NCBI RefSeq assembly: GCF_007991635.1
Contig: NZ_BJYS01000004.1
Span: forward strand, 124,001-188,000
Direction of reading: 5' to 3'
DNA from: Adhaeribacter aerolatus
GTDB lineage: Bacteria > Bacteroidota > Bacteroidia > Cytophagales > Hymenobacteraceae
Length of the DNA: 64,000 nucleotides
Made by a program: the position numbers and the translations under genes. A model generated the notes under the pieces. That model saw nothing but the letters and a program-made list of their open reading frames with translations. It was not told the DNA's origin and did no database searches. Below are positions 27,823-38,028 of the stretch, one piece after another (positions within the stretch are counted from its first letter, which is position 1; the number at the start of each line of letters is the position of its first letter).

Positions 27823-29568
27823 TTATAGCTGAATATCGTTCGCAGAAGTAGCATATAACCCAATTAAAGCACCGGTAAAACCACCGGCCACGTTGGTAGA
27901 AAGAATATCTCCCGAAACAGTACCGCCAATATTTTTAAAATTTTTATTATCAGTGCTGTAATTAAACTTGTAATCATCTCCTTGCGCCACCACTTGCAAC
28001 TGAACAGGTTTCCGAACATCTATTTTTTCACTGGCCAAGACGGTAGTATTCCCTTTTTCAGTTCTGGCTAGCACCAGATAGTTGTCGTTCCCTTTTTTCG
28101 TAACACCTAATACATAGTTAAACTTTTCACTCTGGTAACAAGCCAGACCAGCTAAATCTTTATTTGATTTTGGGGTATATTTCAGGGTTACAGTTGACTC
28201 AAAGGCATTATGCTGCTGCCTATGCCACAGCGCAGATATGGGCGCTACCGCTTTAATATTTTTGGCAAAAGGTGTTATTTGCAAGCCGTTTTTGCCGGTG
28301 CTAATGAACTCCTCCCGCGGGCCCCGCATACCAATCCAACGGTAATCTAAATTTTTAGCGGTAAAGTTATCGGTGAAGGTAAAGTTGCCGTTCGGGAAGA
28401 AACCGTTCTGCCCGGTCTGATTTTTCACGCCCGCCGGAGTTTTCAACTTAGGTTTCAAAGGCACCAGCCCGTTTTCAAAAACCGGAAACTCGCCACTCCA
28501 GTCCACCGGCAATATAAAGGTTTCACGCCCGGCGTTTACCCGGTCTTTTTCGTTCGGACGAATACCTAAAAACACGGCATAATATTTACCATCCGGTCCT
28601 TCGGTTAAATCGGCGTGCCCGGTCCAATCCATTTTATTCGGCCTGTTCTTCGGGAAATACCGTTGGGTAAGAATCGGGTTGTTTTTAGCCGGTACATAAG
28701 GCCCCATTACGTTGTCACTGGAAAAAATTACTTCGGTGTGGTTGTCGCCGGTACCGCCTTGAGCACACATTAAGTAGTAGCGACCATTCTTCTTGTAAAT
28801 GTGCGGCGCTTCAATCCAGATGGGTTTTTGGATAATATCGGTCCCCCCATTCACAATAATTTTGTCGGTGCCGGGTACTACTTTATCATTTTGCACATCG
28901 TATTCCCAAATTTTAATAACCCGATGCCCCTCGTACTGTTCCGTACCTTTGGGCGGCGCATCGTTGTGTACCACATAGGCTTTACCATTATCCTCGAAAA
29001 AAAGCGAGGGGTCGATGCCATTAAATTGCAGTTTTACCGGGTCGCTCCAGCCTTTCGCCGGGTCTTTTGTTTTAACCACAATATTGCCCATGCCCCCGGA
29101 AAACTGGGTGGTTATCATGTAAAAGGTATCGTTACTTTTGTTGTACTTAATATCCGGCGCATACACGCCCGCCGAAATACCCGAAGTCTCTACTTTTAAC
29201 TGAGAAGTCCTGTCCAGCACATGCCCGAGCTGTTTCCAGTTTACCAGGTCATTGGAATGAAAAATCGGTACTCCCGGAAACATGGCGAAAGAAGAGTTTA
29301 CCAGGTAATAATCTTTCCCCTTGCGCGTAATGCTTGGGTCAGGATAACAGCCTTGCAGAATAGGAGTATAAAATTCGTCGGGCTGTAGCGGGTTTCTCTT
29401 GTAAATATCATCATCACCCCGGTAGGTAAACTGCGTGAAAATCGGGGCATCTTTTGATGGTTTCTTGGTTTCCTGTGCCCAGGCGTAAGAAGATAATAAA
29501 ATGGTAACCAGGGATACTAAAATGCGCCGCTTTTGCAGCAAAGAAAATTTGAACTTGTTTTTTTTCAT
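27823..29568 (-). CDS. GH43 beta-xylosidase/arabinofuranosidase with C-terminal concanavalin-like domain
   Basis: 581 residues: a signal-like N-terminus (to about 31, AWAQ), a five-bladed GH43 propeller and a C-terminal beta-sandwich (about 395-581). Catalytic residues are visible: base Asp77 in YPDPS, pKa-modulating Asp186 in GIDPSLFF and acid Glu253 in WIEAPHIYKKNG. The family removes xylose or arabinose from xylan and its oligosaccharides. The protein ends GLYATSANDIQL, short of the usual final strand xFDWFxY. The minus-strand sequence just beyond reads IKFDFPF in another frame and stops at 27791, so the last dozen residues may have been lost to a 2-nt shift. The catalytic domain is not affected. 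Confidence 0.88.
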   Translation of the reverse strand: MKKNKFKFSLLQKRRILVSLVTILLSSYAWAQETKKPSKDAPIFTQFTYRGDDDIYKRNPLQPDEFYTPILQGCYPDPSITRKGKDYYLVNSSFAMFPGVPIFHSNDLVNWKQLGHVLDRTSQLKVETSGISAGVYAPDIKYNKSNDTFYMITTQFSGGMGNIVVKTKDPAKGWSDPVKLQFNGIDPSLFFEDNGKAYVVHNDAPPKGTEQYEGHRVIKIWEYDVQNDKVVPGTDKIIVNGGTDIIQKPIWIEAPHIYKKNGRYYLMCAQGGTGDNHTEVIFSSDNVMGPYVPAKNNPILTQRYFPKNRPNKMDWTGHADLTEGPDGKYYAVFLGIRPNEKDRVNAGRETFILPVDWSGEFPVFENGLVPLKPKLKTPAGVKNQTGQNGFFPNGNFTFTDNFTAKNLDYRWIGMRGPREEFISTGKNGLQITPFAKNIKAVAPISALWHRQQHNAFESTVTLKYTPKSNKDLAGLACYQSEKFNYVLGVTKKGNDNYLVLARTEKGNTTVLASEKIDVRKPVQLQVVAQGDDYKFNYSTDNKNFKNIGGTVSGDILSTNVAGGFTGALIGLYATSANDIQL

Positions 29569-29663
29569 TATTTACTTTTAGCTTTTATGCAATGAATGCA
29601 GTTGTTGCAATTGAACCACTATTTTAGTAGGTAATGTGCTTAACCAGACACCAACTCTTGCTA

Positions 29664-29808
29664 GTGTTCAGTCAAGCCTAATTAGCTGGCTTTTTCTAGC
29701 GCGGAAGTTACTTCCGTGCTCGGTTGGCTTCTTAGGAAAGGCACGGAAGTAACTTCCGCGCCATAGAGAGAGGGATGAATACCCTGCATTATTGGTTTGA
29801 CTAAACAC
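29664..29808. repeat. Nested inverted-repeat element (MITE-like)
   Basis: Inner arms GCGCGGAAGTTACTTCCGTGC (21 nt, 29699-29719) and its exact reverse complement (29741-29761) enclose 21 nt. Outer arms GTGTTCAGTCAAGCC (29664-29678) and GGTTTGACTAAACAC (29794-29808) match at 13 of 15. Each inner arm is itself palindromic (GGAAGTTACTTCC). It sits between GH95 and GH43 genes and has no coding content. It could be a non-autonomous mobile repeat or an RNA structure in the mRNA. Confidence 0.75.
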
Positions 29809-29841
29809 AAGAGCCTGTATTTTATGAATTATATATGAGCT

Positions 29842-32313
29842 TTATAATGCAGTAAGCGTGTAGGTTTTCCCAGCTTGTGTGGGCACATCATACAGCAAGG
29901 TTTCTTTCAGATTCACTGGCGTAATGGTTGCCTGCCCAGATATCAAGGCAGCCGGCGTTTCCTCCAACTGGTAAAAGGTATTGGTGTTTTTACCGGAAGC
30001 CCTTTTTAAGGAGCCGCCCACTAACGTAACAGCATTGGGAACGCGTAACCGTAGATTACCACCCAACTTTGATTTAACAACTACCTTTACCACCTTGGCA
30101 TTTTTCCATTGCATGCTTTCTATCTCAAACCCACCTATGGCACGCAAACCACTGATGCTGCCACTGCCCTGCCAAACATCAGGTAGCGCCGGCAATAAAT
30201 GCACGGCCCCGTCGGCGCTTTGCATCAACATTTCGGTAATTCCCGAGGTGCAGCCAAAATTACCATCAATCTGAAACGGCGGGTGGGCGTCAAACAAATT
30301 ATTGTAAGAACCGCCGCCTTCCCCAAATTGTCCGCGACCTACTTTTACCGGCGAAAGCTGCGCCTGAATTAATTTATAGGCATGGTTGCCGTCGAGCATC
30401 CGGGCCCACCAATTTACTTTCCAGCCCATACTCCAGCCCGTAGAAATATCGCCGCGGTGAATTAAAGTAGTTTTAGCCGCACTGTATAATTGTGGAGTGC
30501 GGTACGGCGAAATTTGATTAGACGGGAACAAACCATATAAATGCGAGATATGGCGGTGATTATCCTTCGGATCGTCAATGTCATCGAGCCACTCCTGCAA
30601 CTGCCCGTGCTGCCCGATTTGCATTGGAGGCAAACGTTTTCGCATTTGTTTTAACGTATCAACAAAGGCAGCATCTTTTTTCAGGATTTCTGCTGCTTTC
30701 ATGGTCGTGCTGAAAATATCAAAAACAATCTGGTTAGTCATGGTGGTACCGGCATCCAGCGAAGATCCCTGGTGCGCCGCAGGGGCATTTTCCGGCGACA
30801 TATCCGGGTTAATTACCAGCCATTTTTTGGTCGGATGTTCGATTAAAAAATCAACATAAAAAGTGGAGGCTTCCTTTAAAACCGGGTAAACTGAGGCCAG
30901 GAAAGCTTTGTCGCCGCTATACAAATAATGCTCCCATAAATGTTGACTGGTCCAGCCTCCGGCCCCATTCCATATGCCCCAAGTAGCGCCGTCAACCGCC
31001 CCGGTAGCCCGCCAAATATCGGTATTATGGTGCGCTGCCCAGCCCCTGGCACCATACATATCTTTAGCAGTTTGCCGGCCCGTTACCGATAAATCTTTTA
31101 CCAGTTGCAGGAATGGCTCGTGCAGTTCCGGCAGGTTAGTTTTTTCGGCTGGCCAGTAATTCATTTGGGCGTTAATGTTAATGGTATATTTACTATCCCA
31201 GGGCGGCCGCACTTTGTTATTCCAAATGCCCTGCAGGTTAGCGGCCTGGCCACCCGGCTGCGACGAAGAAATTAATAAATACCGGCCAAACTGGTAATAA
31301 AGCGTTACCATTTGCGGGTCATTTACGGAGGCAAATTGTTTTAACCGTTCATCAGTAGGTAAATTTGCAGAGGCGGTACTGCCCAGGTCTAATTTAACAC
31401 GGTTAAAATATTTCTGATAAGCGGCAATATGGGCCGGTAAAATAGTCGCAAAAGTTTTTGGATAAGCTTTATTTAAATATTCGGCTGCTCTTTTATCTGC
31501 ATCACCACTTACATCGTGGTAATTATTAAAGTTGGTGGCAATCGAAATATAAATGGTAGCGGTATTGGCATTTTTAATAATAAGCGAGGTATCGTTGGCG
31601 GTAAGTGCCCCACCATCTAATTTAATCCGGGCAATGCCTTTAAAATTTACCATACCTTTAACCGTTTCGTGGTCCATGGTGGTGCCGGCAATGGTTAACT
31701 CTTTGGCTGCCGTGGTTTTAACCGCAGTTTTAGGTAAGGGCATGGTAAAGGAAGCCTGAAACGAAAGGCTGCCCGGTTTACTGGCCGTTAAGCGCATTAC
31801 CACTACCCGGTCCGGGAAGGAGGCCAGGGCTTCGCGGGTATAGGTTACGCCGTTTACGGTATAAGAAGTTTTGGTAACTGCCTTTTCAATATCCAGTTCC
31901 CGGTAATAATCGGAATAGGTACCATGGCCATCGAAGGCAAGTTGCAGGTTACCTACCGGCTGAAACATCTGTCCATGCGATTTTTTGGTGATAATGGCTT
32001 TATTGGCAATACGCTCGGCCTCTTTTTGTTTCCCGGCAAATATGAGCTGGCGTATTCTGGCTAAAGAATCCAACGCTAGAGGATTATCATTCCGGTTCGG
32101 GCTGCCGCTCCAGACGGTATGTTCGTTTAGCTGAATAATTTCTTTTTCTACATTCCCGTAAACCATTGCTCCTAGCCGACCATTGCCAATGGGTAAGGCA
32201 TTCTCCCAGGTGGTGCCCGATGGTTTATTATACCATAACTTTAAACCGGGTTTATTTTGGGAAAAGCCGGGAACGGTGGTTATTAGCAAAAAGACAAAAA
32301 GTATTTTTTTCAT
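29842..32313 (-). CDS. GH95 alpha-L-fucosidase / alpha-L-galactosidase
   Basis: 823 residues from the ATG at 32313, chosen over an upstream in-frame ATG (32373) because it begins a clean signal peptide (MKKILFVFLLITTVPGFSQ). The N-terminal domain starts LWYNKPSGTTWENALPIGNG, diagnostic of GH95. The (alpha/alpha)6 domain has HHNTDIWR and HLWEHYLYSGD, and IDGNFGCTSGITEMLMQS comes near the C-terminal part. GH95 enzymes are inverting and cut alpha-1,2-L-fucose or, in xylan loci, alpha-L-galactose. In this xylan locus the second is the likelier target, from side chains of complex glucuronoarabinoxylan. That is inference from context. Confidence 0.88.
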   Translation of the reverse strand: MKKILFVFLLITTVPGFSQNKPGLKLWYNKPSGTTWENALPIGNGRLGAMVYGNVEKEIIQLNEHTVWSGSPNRNDNPLALDSLARIRQLIFAGKQKEAERIANKAIITKKSHGQMFQPVGNLQLAFDGHGTYSDYYRELDIEKAVTKTSYTVNGVTYTREALASFPDRVVVMRLTASKPGSLSFQASFTMPLPKTAVKTTAAKELTIAGTTMDHETVKGMVNFKGIARIKLDGGALTANDTSLIIKNANTATIYISIATNFNNYHDVSGDADKRAAEYLNKAYPKTFATILPAHIAAYQKYFNRVKLDLGSTASANLPTDERLKQFASVNDPQMVTLYYQFGRYLLISSSQPGGQAANLQGIWNNKVRPPWDSKYTININAQMNYWPAEKTNLPELHEPFLQLVKDLSVTGRQTAKDMYGARGWAAHHNTDIWRATGAVDGATWGIWNGAGGWTSQHLWEHYLYSGDKAFLASVYPVLKEASTFYVDFLIEHPTKKWLVINPDMSPENAPAAHQGSSLDAGTTMTNQIVFDIFSTTMKAAEILKKDAAFVDTLKQMRKRLPPMQIGQHGQLQEWLDDIDDPKDNHRHISHLYGLFPSNQISPYRTPQLYSAAKTTLIHRGDISTGWSMGWKVNWWARMLDGNHAYKLIQAQLSPVKVGRGQFGEGGGSYNNLFDAHPPFQIDGNFGCTSGITEMLMQSADGAVHLLPALPDVWQGSGSISGLRAIGGFEIESMQWKNAKVVKVVVKSKLGGNLRLRVPNAVTLVGGSLKRASGKNTNTFYQLEETPAALISGQATITPVNLKETLLYDVPTQAGKTYTLTAL

Positions 32314-32454
32314 TTTGTTACGCGTAAAGTATTCAAGCATTAACCTTTTTGACCTTCCGTTAACTAAAGGCATTTATGCCTTAACAATAATAATATCGGT
32401 GACAAGAGAAAGCCAGCTTTCATTTCATTTAGATTATTTGGTCAGGAGCGTTCC

Positions 32455-34029
32455 TCATTTTAAATTAGTAATCCGGTCCGTGATATGGAAATAATCGAAA
32501 TCGGCATAGCCGCCTATATTTTTGGTAGCATAATTAAACAAGCCAAAGCGGTAACCCATAAAATGCGGAAGAGTATAAGCCATTTTAAGTTGGGTACCGA
32601 TGGGTTTCCATGATTTTCCATCGAGGCTGTAAAATAAGTTAGCTACATCTTTTTTATCCGTGAAATTACACTCCGCTTTAAAGTAAACTGTTTTTTGAGC
32701 CAGCGGAATACTTTGTGCCTCCACCGGTTTGCCGTTACTGGCATTAATCATTACAATATTCTTGCTGGTGCCATTTACTTTAACGCCCACTAAACCATAA
32801 TTTTTTTGCAAAAGAGCTAATCCGGCAAAATCGCCGTCTTTCATATTCGATACATCCAGTGAAGTGCTGCCCGAAGAGACAGGACCAATCGTGCGTTGCG
32901 TTAAGGTGTTTTTGGCCAACAGGAAAGTGGTATCGATTCTGCCGGTTTTCAGGCGCAAATACCCTTGCCTTTCTGTAACCGACCAAAGCTTGTTATCCGG
33001 GTTATGGTTCCACTGCCACACCAACGGCAAGGCAGCTTCCTCTTTTTTACGGCTAAATTCATCGGAAGCGACAATACCCGGAATTACCCCTTTGCTAGCC
33101 GGCAGGTTCAGCGTTTCGGGTACTTTGCCGTTTACGCCCAGTACGGGCCAGCCAGCTTCCCATTTTACCGGAACCAGGTACGGAATACGACCAACGGCCC
33201 CAAAATCGCGGAACAAATAAGCATACCAATTGCCTTTGGGATCATCAATCAATCCTCCCTGCGCAACTCCCAAATCCTGCAAACCAATTCGGCCTTCGTA
33301 CGGCCCGGTTATTTTATCCGCCCGGTGAATAATAACGGTTCGCATACCGCCTTTGGGCCAGGCAATGTTAAACAGGTAATATTTCCCGTTAACTTTGAAT
33401 AGTTGCGAGCCTTCGGCCGGAAGGCCTACATTGGGCCCGGCCGGTGCGGTGGCATTTTCTATCAGAACCCGTTCCGTACCTGGCTTTACGCCGGACAAAT
33501 CACTCTTAAGTTCTACCAACTGGAGTTTACCTGCCCCCCAGATTAGATAAATGTGGCCATCATCATCGAAAAACAAGGTATGGTCGTGATAAGACGGCGA
33601 GAAAGAGGTGGCTTTCCAGGGGCCTTTTTCAATATTTTTGGTCGTGTACACATAGGTTTTGCCGGTGGTTTGGGCAAAGGTAGTAACATAGTAAGTCCCA
33701 TTATGGAAGCGTAAGCTGCTGGCCCAGGAGCCTCTGCCGTAAGTACTTTTCCCATTTTCCAGGTTTAGTTCGTCAACACTGGCCAAGGTATCGTAGGCAT
33801 AACTTACCAATTGCCAATTGACCAGGTCTTTTGATTTCATGATTGGTACCCCAGGGCTCATGTGCATGGTCGTACTGCTCATATAATAAGAATCTCCCAC
33901 CCGAATAATGGAAATATCGGGCAAGTCGGCAAATAAAATCGGGTTCCTGGCACCCTGGCCCTGCGAAGACAAGTTAAGGCAGAAGTAAATCAGGGTAAGA
34001 AATCCGAGTTGAAAAATCTTTTTATTCAT
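32455..34029 (-). CDS. GH43 glycosidase (xylosidase/arabinofuranosidase type) with C-terminal beta-sandwich
   Basis: 524 residues, signal peptide 1-25. The GH43 propeller shows Asp38 (ADLPDISI, the general base), STTMHMSPGVPIMKSKDLVNW, Asp149 in YHDHTLFFDDDG and the acid Glu206 in PAEGSQLFKVNGKYYLF. The last 190 residues form the concanavalin-like domain typical of beta-xylosidases and end normally (YADFDYFHIT). The opening LPDIS departs from the more common PDPS, and the EGSQ form suggests a subfamily other than that of the GH43 at 27823-29568. It probably releases arabinose or xylose from arabinoxylan in the periplasm. It precedes GH95 by about 140 nt. Confidence 0.88.
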   Translation of the reverse strand: MNKKIFQLGFLTLIYFCLNLSSQGQGARNPILFADLPDISIIRVGDSYYMSSTTMHMSPGVPIMKSKDLVNWQLVSYAYDTLASVDELNLENGKSTYGRGSWASSLRFHNGTYYVTTFAQTTGKTYVYTTKNIEKGPWKATSFSPSYHDHTLFFDDDGHIYLIWGAGKLQLVELKSDLSGVKPGTERVLIENATAPAGPNVGLPAEGSQLFKVNGKYYLFNIAWPKGGMRTVIIHRADKITGPYEGRIGLQDLGVAQGGLIDDPKGNWYAYLFRDFGAVGRIPYLVPVKWEAGWPVLGVNGKVPETLNLPASKGVIPGIVASDEFSRKKEEAALPLVWQWNHNPDNKLWSVTERQGYLRLKTGRIDTTFLLAKNTLTQRTIGPVSSGSTSLDVSNMKDGDFAGLALLQKNYGLVGVKVNGTSKNIVMINASNGKPVEAQSIPLAQKTVYFKAECNFTDKKDVANLFYSLDGKSWKPIGTQLKMAYTLPHFMGYRFGLFNYATKNIGGYADFDYFHITDRITNLK

Positions 34030-34124
34030 TCGTGTGGTGGGTTCTCAATTAAATAAAGCAACCGGAGAAAGTTAATGGTATATAGGTGTTTGGTTAAAAG
34101 GTATAAAGTCCTTTAAATAATTCC

Positions 34125-34646
34125 TTATTCCATCGGTCCTATCAGTTCAACAAAAGTCCCATCGGGGTCTTGCACCAACACAAAGTGCGACTTCTGGTTT
34201 AAAGGAATAGGCGTACTTCCCAGGAATTTCACATTTTTTGCCTTCATCCTTTCTATCACCGGTTTCAGGGCTTTTACATTGATGGTAATATATTGGACCC
34301 CGGTGTCATCCTGGATAAATTTTGATTTAGAATGTGTAGCTTTTTTGCCAAAGCTCATCAGCTTCCATTCATTGGCTTCCGGACTATTCTCTAGTTTTAA
34401 AACGGTTACCTCTGTAGGGGCCCCGTTCGAAAGTCCGGAACGTTTCCCAAAATCTTCATTTATTTTAAAGCTATAGGCTTTAACCATGCCAATGCCGTTT
34501 ACATAAAAGTCTAAAGAGCGTTCCACATCAGACACCACCACACCCATACCAATTAACTTACTACTGAAGTTAGATTGTGCATAAGCAGTAAAAGACATTA
34601 CCCAGGCAACTACTAAAAAAGAAAATTTGATCACTGATATATTCAT
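34125..34646 (-). CDS. Secreted VOC (glyoxalase/dioxygenase-fold) protein
   Basis: 173 residues. A signal peptide (1-24, ends TAYAQ) is followed by one VOC-superfamily unit pair: KLIGMGVVVSDVERSLDFYVNGIGM, then QYITINVKALKPVIERMKAKNV and a C-terminal HFVLVQDPDGTFVELIG with the usual final metal-ligand Glu. Members include glyoxalases, dioxygenases and binding proteins, so activity cannot be assigned. An exported VOC protein inside a run of xylan enzymes is unusual. It may act on a released side product such as a phenolic acid, or only bind it; both ideas are speculation. Confidence 0.75.
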   Translation of the reverse strand: MNISVIKFSFLVVAWVMSFTAYAQSNFSSKLIGMGVVVSDVERSLDFYVNGIGMVKAYSFKINEDFGKRSGLSNGAPTEVTVLKLENSPEANEWKLMSFGKKATHSKSKFIQDDTGVQYITINVKALKPVIERMKAKNVKFLGSTPIPLNQKSHFVLVQDPDGTFVELIGPME

Positions 34647-34743
34647 ATTGTAAGTATTGAAATTAAATTGATTTTTGATTTATCAGAATTGATTCTTTGG
34701 TTGTCGTTTAAAAACAGGCACTTTCCTCTTGGAGTATATCGGG

Positions 34744-35610
<867 letters not shown>

Positions 35611-35648
35611 TTAGAATTAAATGTATGTACTTCCTCTTAACATGATGG

Positions 35649-37610
35649 TTATTGCACTAGAACCACGCCGCCTTTCGGCTGCATGGTAATGGTCAGGCTG
35701 CCATTTTTATTCACCTTTACAATTTTTGTGTAGCTGGTGCCGTCGGTATTATCGCCGTAAAACTTTACTTCTTTGCCCGACAACATGGGCAAGTTAATTT
35801 TCAATTTCAATGGCTCCGAAAGGGAATTTACGCCAGCTACATACCATTTATCGCCGTGCTGGCGGGCCAATACGCAATATTTACCGGGGTATCCGTCAAT
35901 AAATTTCGTTTCCTGCCAGGTGGTAGGCACCTGTTTCATAAAATCGATAGTAAAAGCCGGAGCGTCCTGCATATTATTAGGGGCCAAGGCAAAAAACTGT
36001 ACCGGGTTTTGGAATAGAACGGCGGTAGCCAGCTGAAATACATCCGTTGTTCTTCGGTAATTTCCGCCATTGTTGTTCCGGTTATAGCGCTTGTTTAAAA
36101 CCACCCCGCCAAACTCCATGGCTCCTACAGCATTCCGGATAAAAGGATGCAAAGTAGCATTAAAAGCTTCCTGGTCATTGAACCCTTGGCTGAACATCAG
36201 GTTTTCTGAGGCCAGAATAGCTTCGCTGCCCACGTAGTTCGGGAACATCCGCTCCCACCCTCTTGGCAAGGTTGTCCCGTGAAAAACGGCCATTAAACCA
36301 TAATCGTTGGCATCGGATAATAGGTCTTCGTAGAGGCGCATAACTTCCTGTTTATCGCCACCGAAGAAATCTACTTTAATGCCTTTAACCCCGTTTTGCT
36401 TCATCCACTGCATTTCCTTTTTTCGGGCAATAGCCGTATGCATTTTGTTTTTTGGTCCCTGGGGTGCATCATTAGCTACCCCATTAGAGTTGTACCACAG
36501 AAATACGCCAACTCCTTTAGAACCGGCGTATTTAATTAATTCTTCCATGCGCGGGTAGCCCACTTGTTTATCCCACCAGGCATCCATTAAAATAAATTTA
36601 TAACCTAATTGAGCGGCTAAATCAATATATTTTACCTGGTCGTCATAATTCATGCTCTGGTCCTGCCACATAATCCAGCTCCAGGTTCCTTTGCCAAATT
36701 CATAAGTTTTGGAAGGCTCATACAACTGCTCTACCACATCATACGGAATAGTGGTTTCGACAATGGATTTTAACCCTTTCCCGACCGTTATGGTTCGCCA
36801 GGGAGTAGCGGCGGGCAATCCTATAGCCGCTCCCGTGCTGCCAAAACCATTGTTTTCTGTTTTGTCCGGAAAAGCAATAGAATATATTCCATCGGCAGTA
36901 GGGTCACTTAAATGCGAAGCACAATAAAAGCCACTTACCCCGGTTTCCGAAATAAGCGCCCAGCGGTCGTCTACTTTAAATAAACACGGAAAAGTATAGC
37001 CTATACCATTGGCAGACCGGGAAGAAATATCTTGCTCTATTTTAAAGCCTTCTTCATAACTGGGTTTAGTTCTGGCAAAACCAACCATAGATTTAGACTG
37101 GGAGGTTAGAAAGCTTTTGGCTTCCTGCGGGAAATTAAAACCCGTAGTTTCTTTTTCAACAACCAGTGCCAGGGGTACCCCTGCTTCGGGTATTTCGTAC
37201 CTAAATGCAATATTATTATTACTAACCCGGAACACCACATCCAACTTCTTTTTGTCTTTGTTGATAAAAGAGAAAACCAACTCATTTGCCTGGTAGTGAA
37301 TTTCGGACCGCTTAATTTTTTGCTGCTGATAACGCTTATCAATGGTGTTTCGCTTGGTGCCTACCCAGGATAAATCGCCAGATAAATTAACCAGGTTGGT
37401 TACTAATCCCAAAGGGGAATTTTCCAAAACTGGCTTTTTTCCGTGCATAACCCGGTAAAAAGGCTGACCATTTTGCAGCAACACTTCTACCTCCAATTGC
37501 CCGTCCGGACTCTTTACCGTGCTGTTGTCCTGAGCCTGCGCCATACCGGATATGAAAATCATTAAAAGAATAAAATACTGAAATTTAATTGTTAACTTTT
37601 TAAAACTCAT
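35649..37610 (-). CDS. GH97 alpha-galactosidase/alpha-glucosidase, probably retaining
   Basis: 653 residues: signal peptide 1-26, GH97 N-terminal beta-sandwich (about 30-280, SPDGQLEVEVLLQNGQPFYRV), a catalytic (beta/alpha)8 barrel and a short C-terminal sandwich. The barrel motif GIKVDFFGGDKQ puts an Asp (D414) where retaining GH97 enzymes have their nucleophile; inverting SusB-type enzymes lack it. This supports alpha-galactosidase rather than alpha-glucosidase. The enzyme would take galactose from side chains of complex xylan. It sits 38 nt before the CE6-like esterase gene. A decayed xylanase fragment lies directly upstream. Confidence 0.85.
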   Translation of the reverse strand: MSFKKLTIKFQYFILLMIFISGMAQAQDNSTVKSPDGQLEVEVLLQNGQPFYRVMHGKKPVLENSPLGLVTNLVNLSGDLSWVGTKRNTIDKRYQQQKIKRSEIHYQANELVFSFINKDKKKLDVVFRVSNNNIAFRYEIPEAGVPLALVVEKETTGFNFPQEAKSFLTSQSKSMVGFARTKPSYEEGFKIEQDISSRSANGIGYTFPCLFKVDDRWALISETGVSGFYCASHLSDPTADGIYSIAFPDKTENNGFGSTGAAIGLPAATPWRTITVGKGLKSIVETTIPYDVVEQLYEPSKTYEFGKGTWSWIMWQDQSMNYDDQVKYIDLAAQLGYKFILMDAWWDKQVGYPRMEELIKYAGSKGVGVFLWYNSNGVANDAPQGPKNKMHTAIARKKEMQWMKQNGVKGIKVDFFGGDKQEVMRLYEDLLSDANDYGLMAVFHGTTLPRGWERMFPNYVGSEAILASENLMFSQGFNDQEAFNATLHPFIRNAVGAMEFGGVVLNKRYNRNNNGGNYRRTTDVFQLATAVLFQNPVQFFALAPNNMQDAPAFTIDFMKQVPTTWQETKFIDGYPGKYCVLARQHGDKWYVAGVNSLSEPLKLKINLPMLSGKEVKFYGDNTDGTSYTKIVKVNKNGSLTITMQPKGGVVLVQ

Positions 37611-37647
37611 CTAATATTTATGATTTAGCAATTTGGATTATCGATTG

Positions 37648-37853
37648 GATAACTGGTTTGGGTTGATTGTTTTGGTCAAAAAGCAAAGGGTAGTTGGTCC
37701 GGCCCCGAACCGGCCAGCAGCCAATGAGCCAGAATAGTTTGTCATTTACCCCCAAACTGTTACACGGTCAATTTTATCGTGGTGCTTTACAAAAAGCTTT
37801 AATAAACTTGTACAGTGCTCCTTAAAGGTCGCGGAAACTTAATCTGGTAACTG
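37648..37853 (-). pseudogene. Decayed copy of the 3' end of the GH10 xylanase gene
   Basis: This stretch matches 39047-39253, the last 70 or so codons of the intact GH10 gene, over about 205 nt in the same orientation. Long identical blocks remain, such as GGTTTGGGTTGATTGTTT-like and AATTTTATCGTGGTGCTTTAC. A 1-nt loss (CATTTACCCCC against CATTTACACCCC), a 3-nt gain and many substitutions break the frame. It has no start and no upstream domain. With the intact copy it forms a direct repeat around the esterase gene at 38029-38979. Confidence 0.85.
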
Positions 37854-37924
37854 TTTATTAAATCGCTTTCAGCTTTTTGTATAGCGTAATTAATAAGCAT
37901 CAAATCAATGGACTTGTAACTTGC

Positions 37925-37979
37925 GCTCTAATCGACCAGTTTTGAATCAGCCGGTAATTCAAAACTGGTCGATTAGAGC
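37925..37979. repeat. Perfect 23-bp hairpin downstream of the esterase gene
   Basis: GCTCTAATCGACCAGTTTTGAAT (37925-37947) and its exact reverse complement (37957-37979) enclose 9 nt. It lies 49 nt after the stop of the minus-strand esterase gene, without a clear U-tract on that strand. It may be a terminator-like hairpin or an end of the inserted segment. Confidence 0.75.
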
Positions 37980-38028
37980 TGTTTATTTAATCAAATTCTT
38001 AAAAGCTGATCCTCAAGTGCCCGTCTGA

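Noticed and set aside
32314-32373. Upstream start for the GH95 gene
   Set aside because: Adds 20 charged residues before a normal signal peptide; the ATG at 32313 fits export better.
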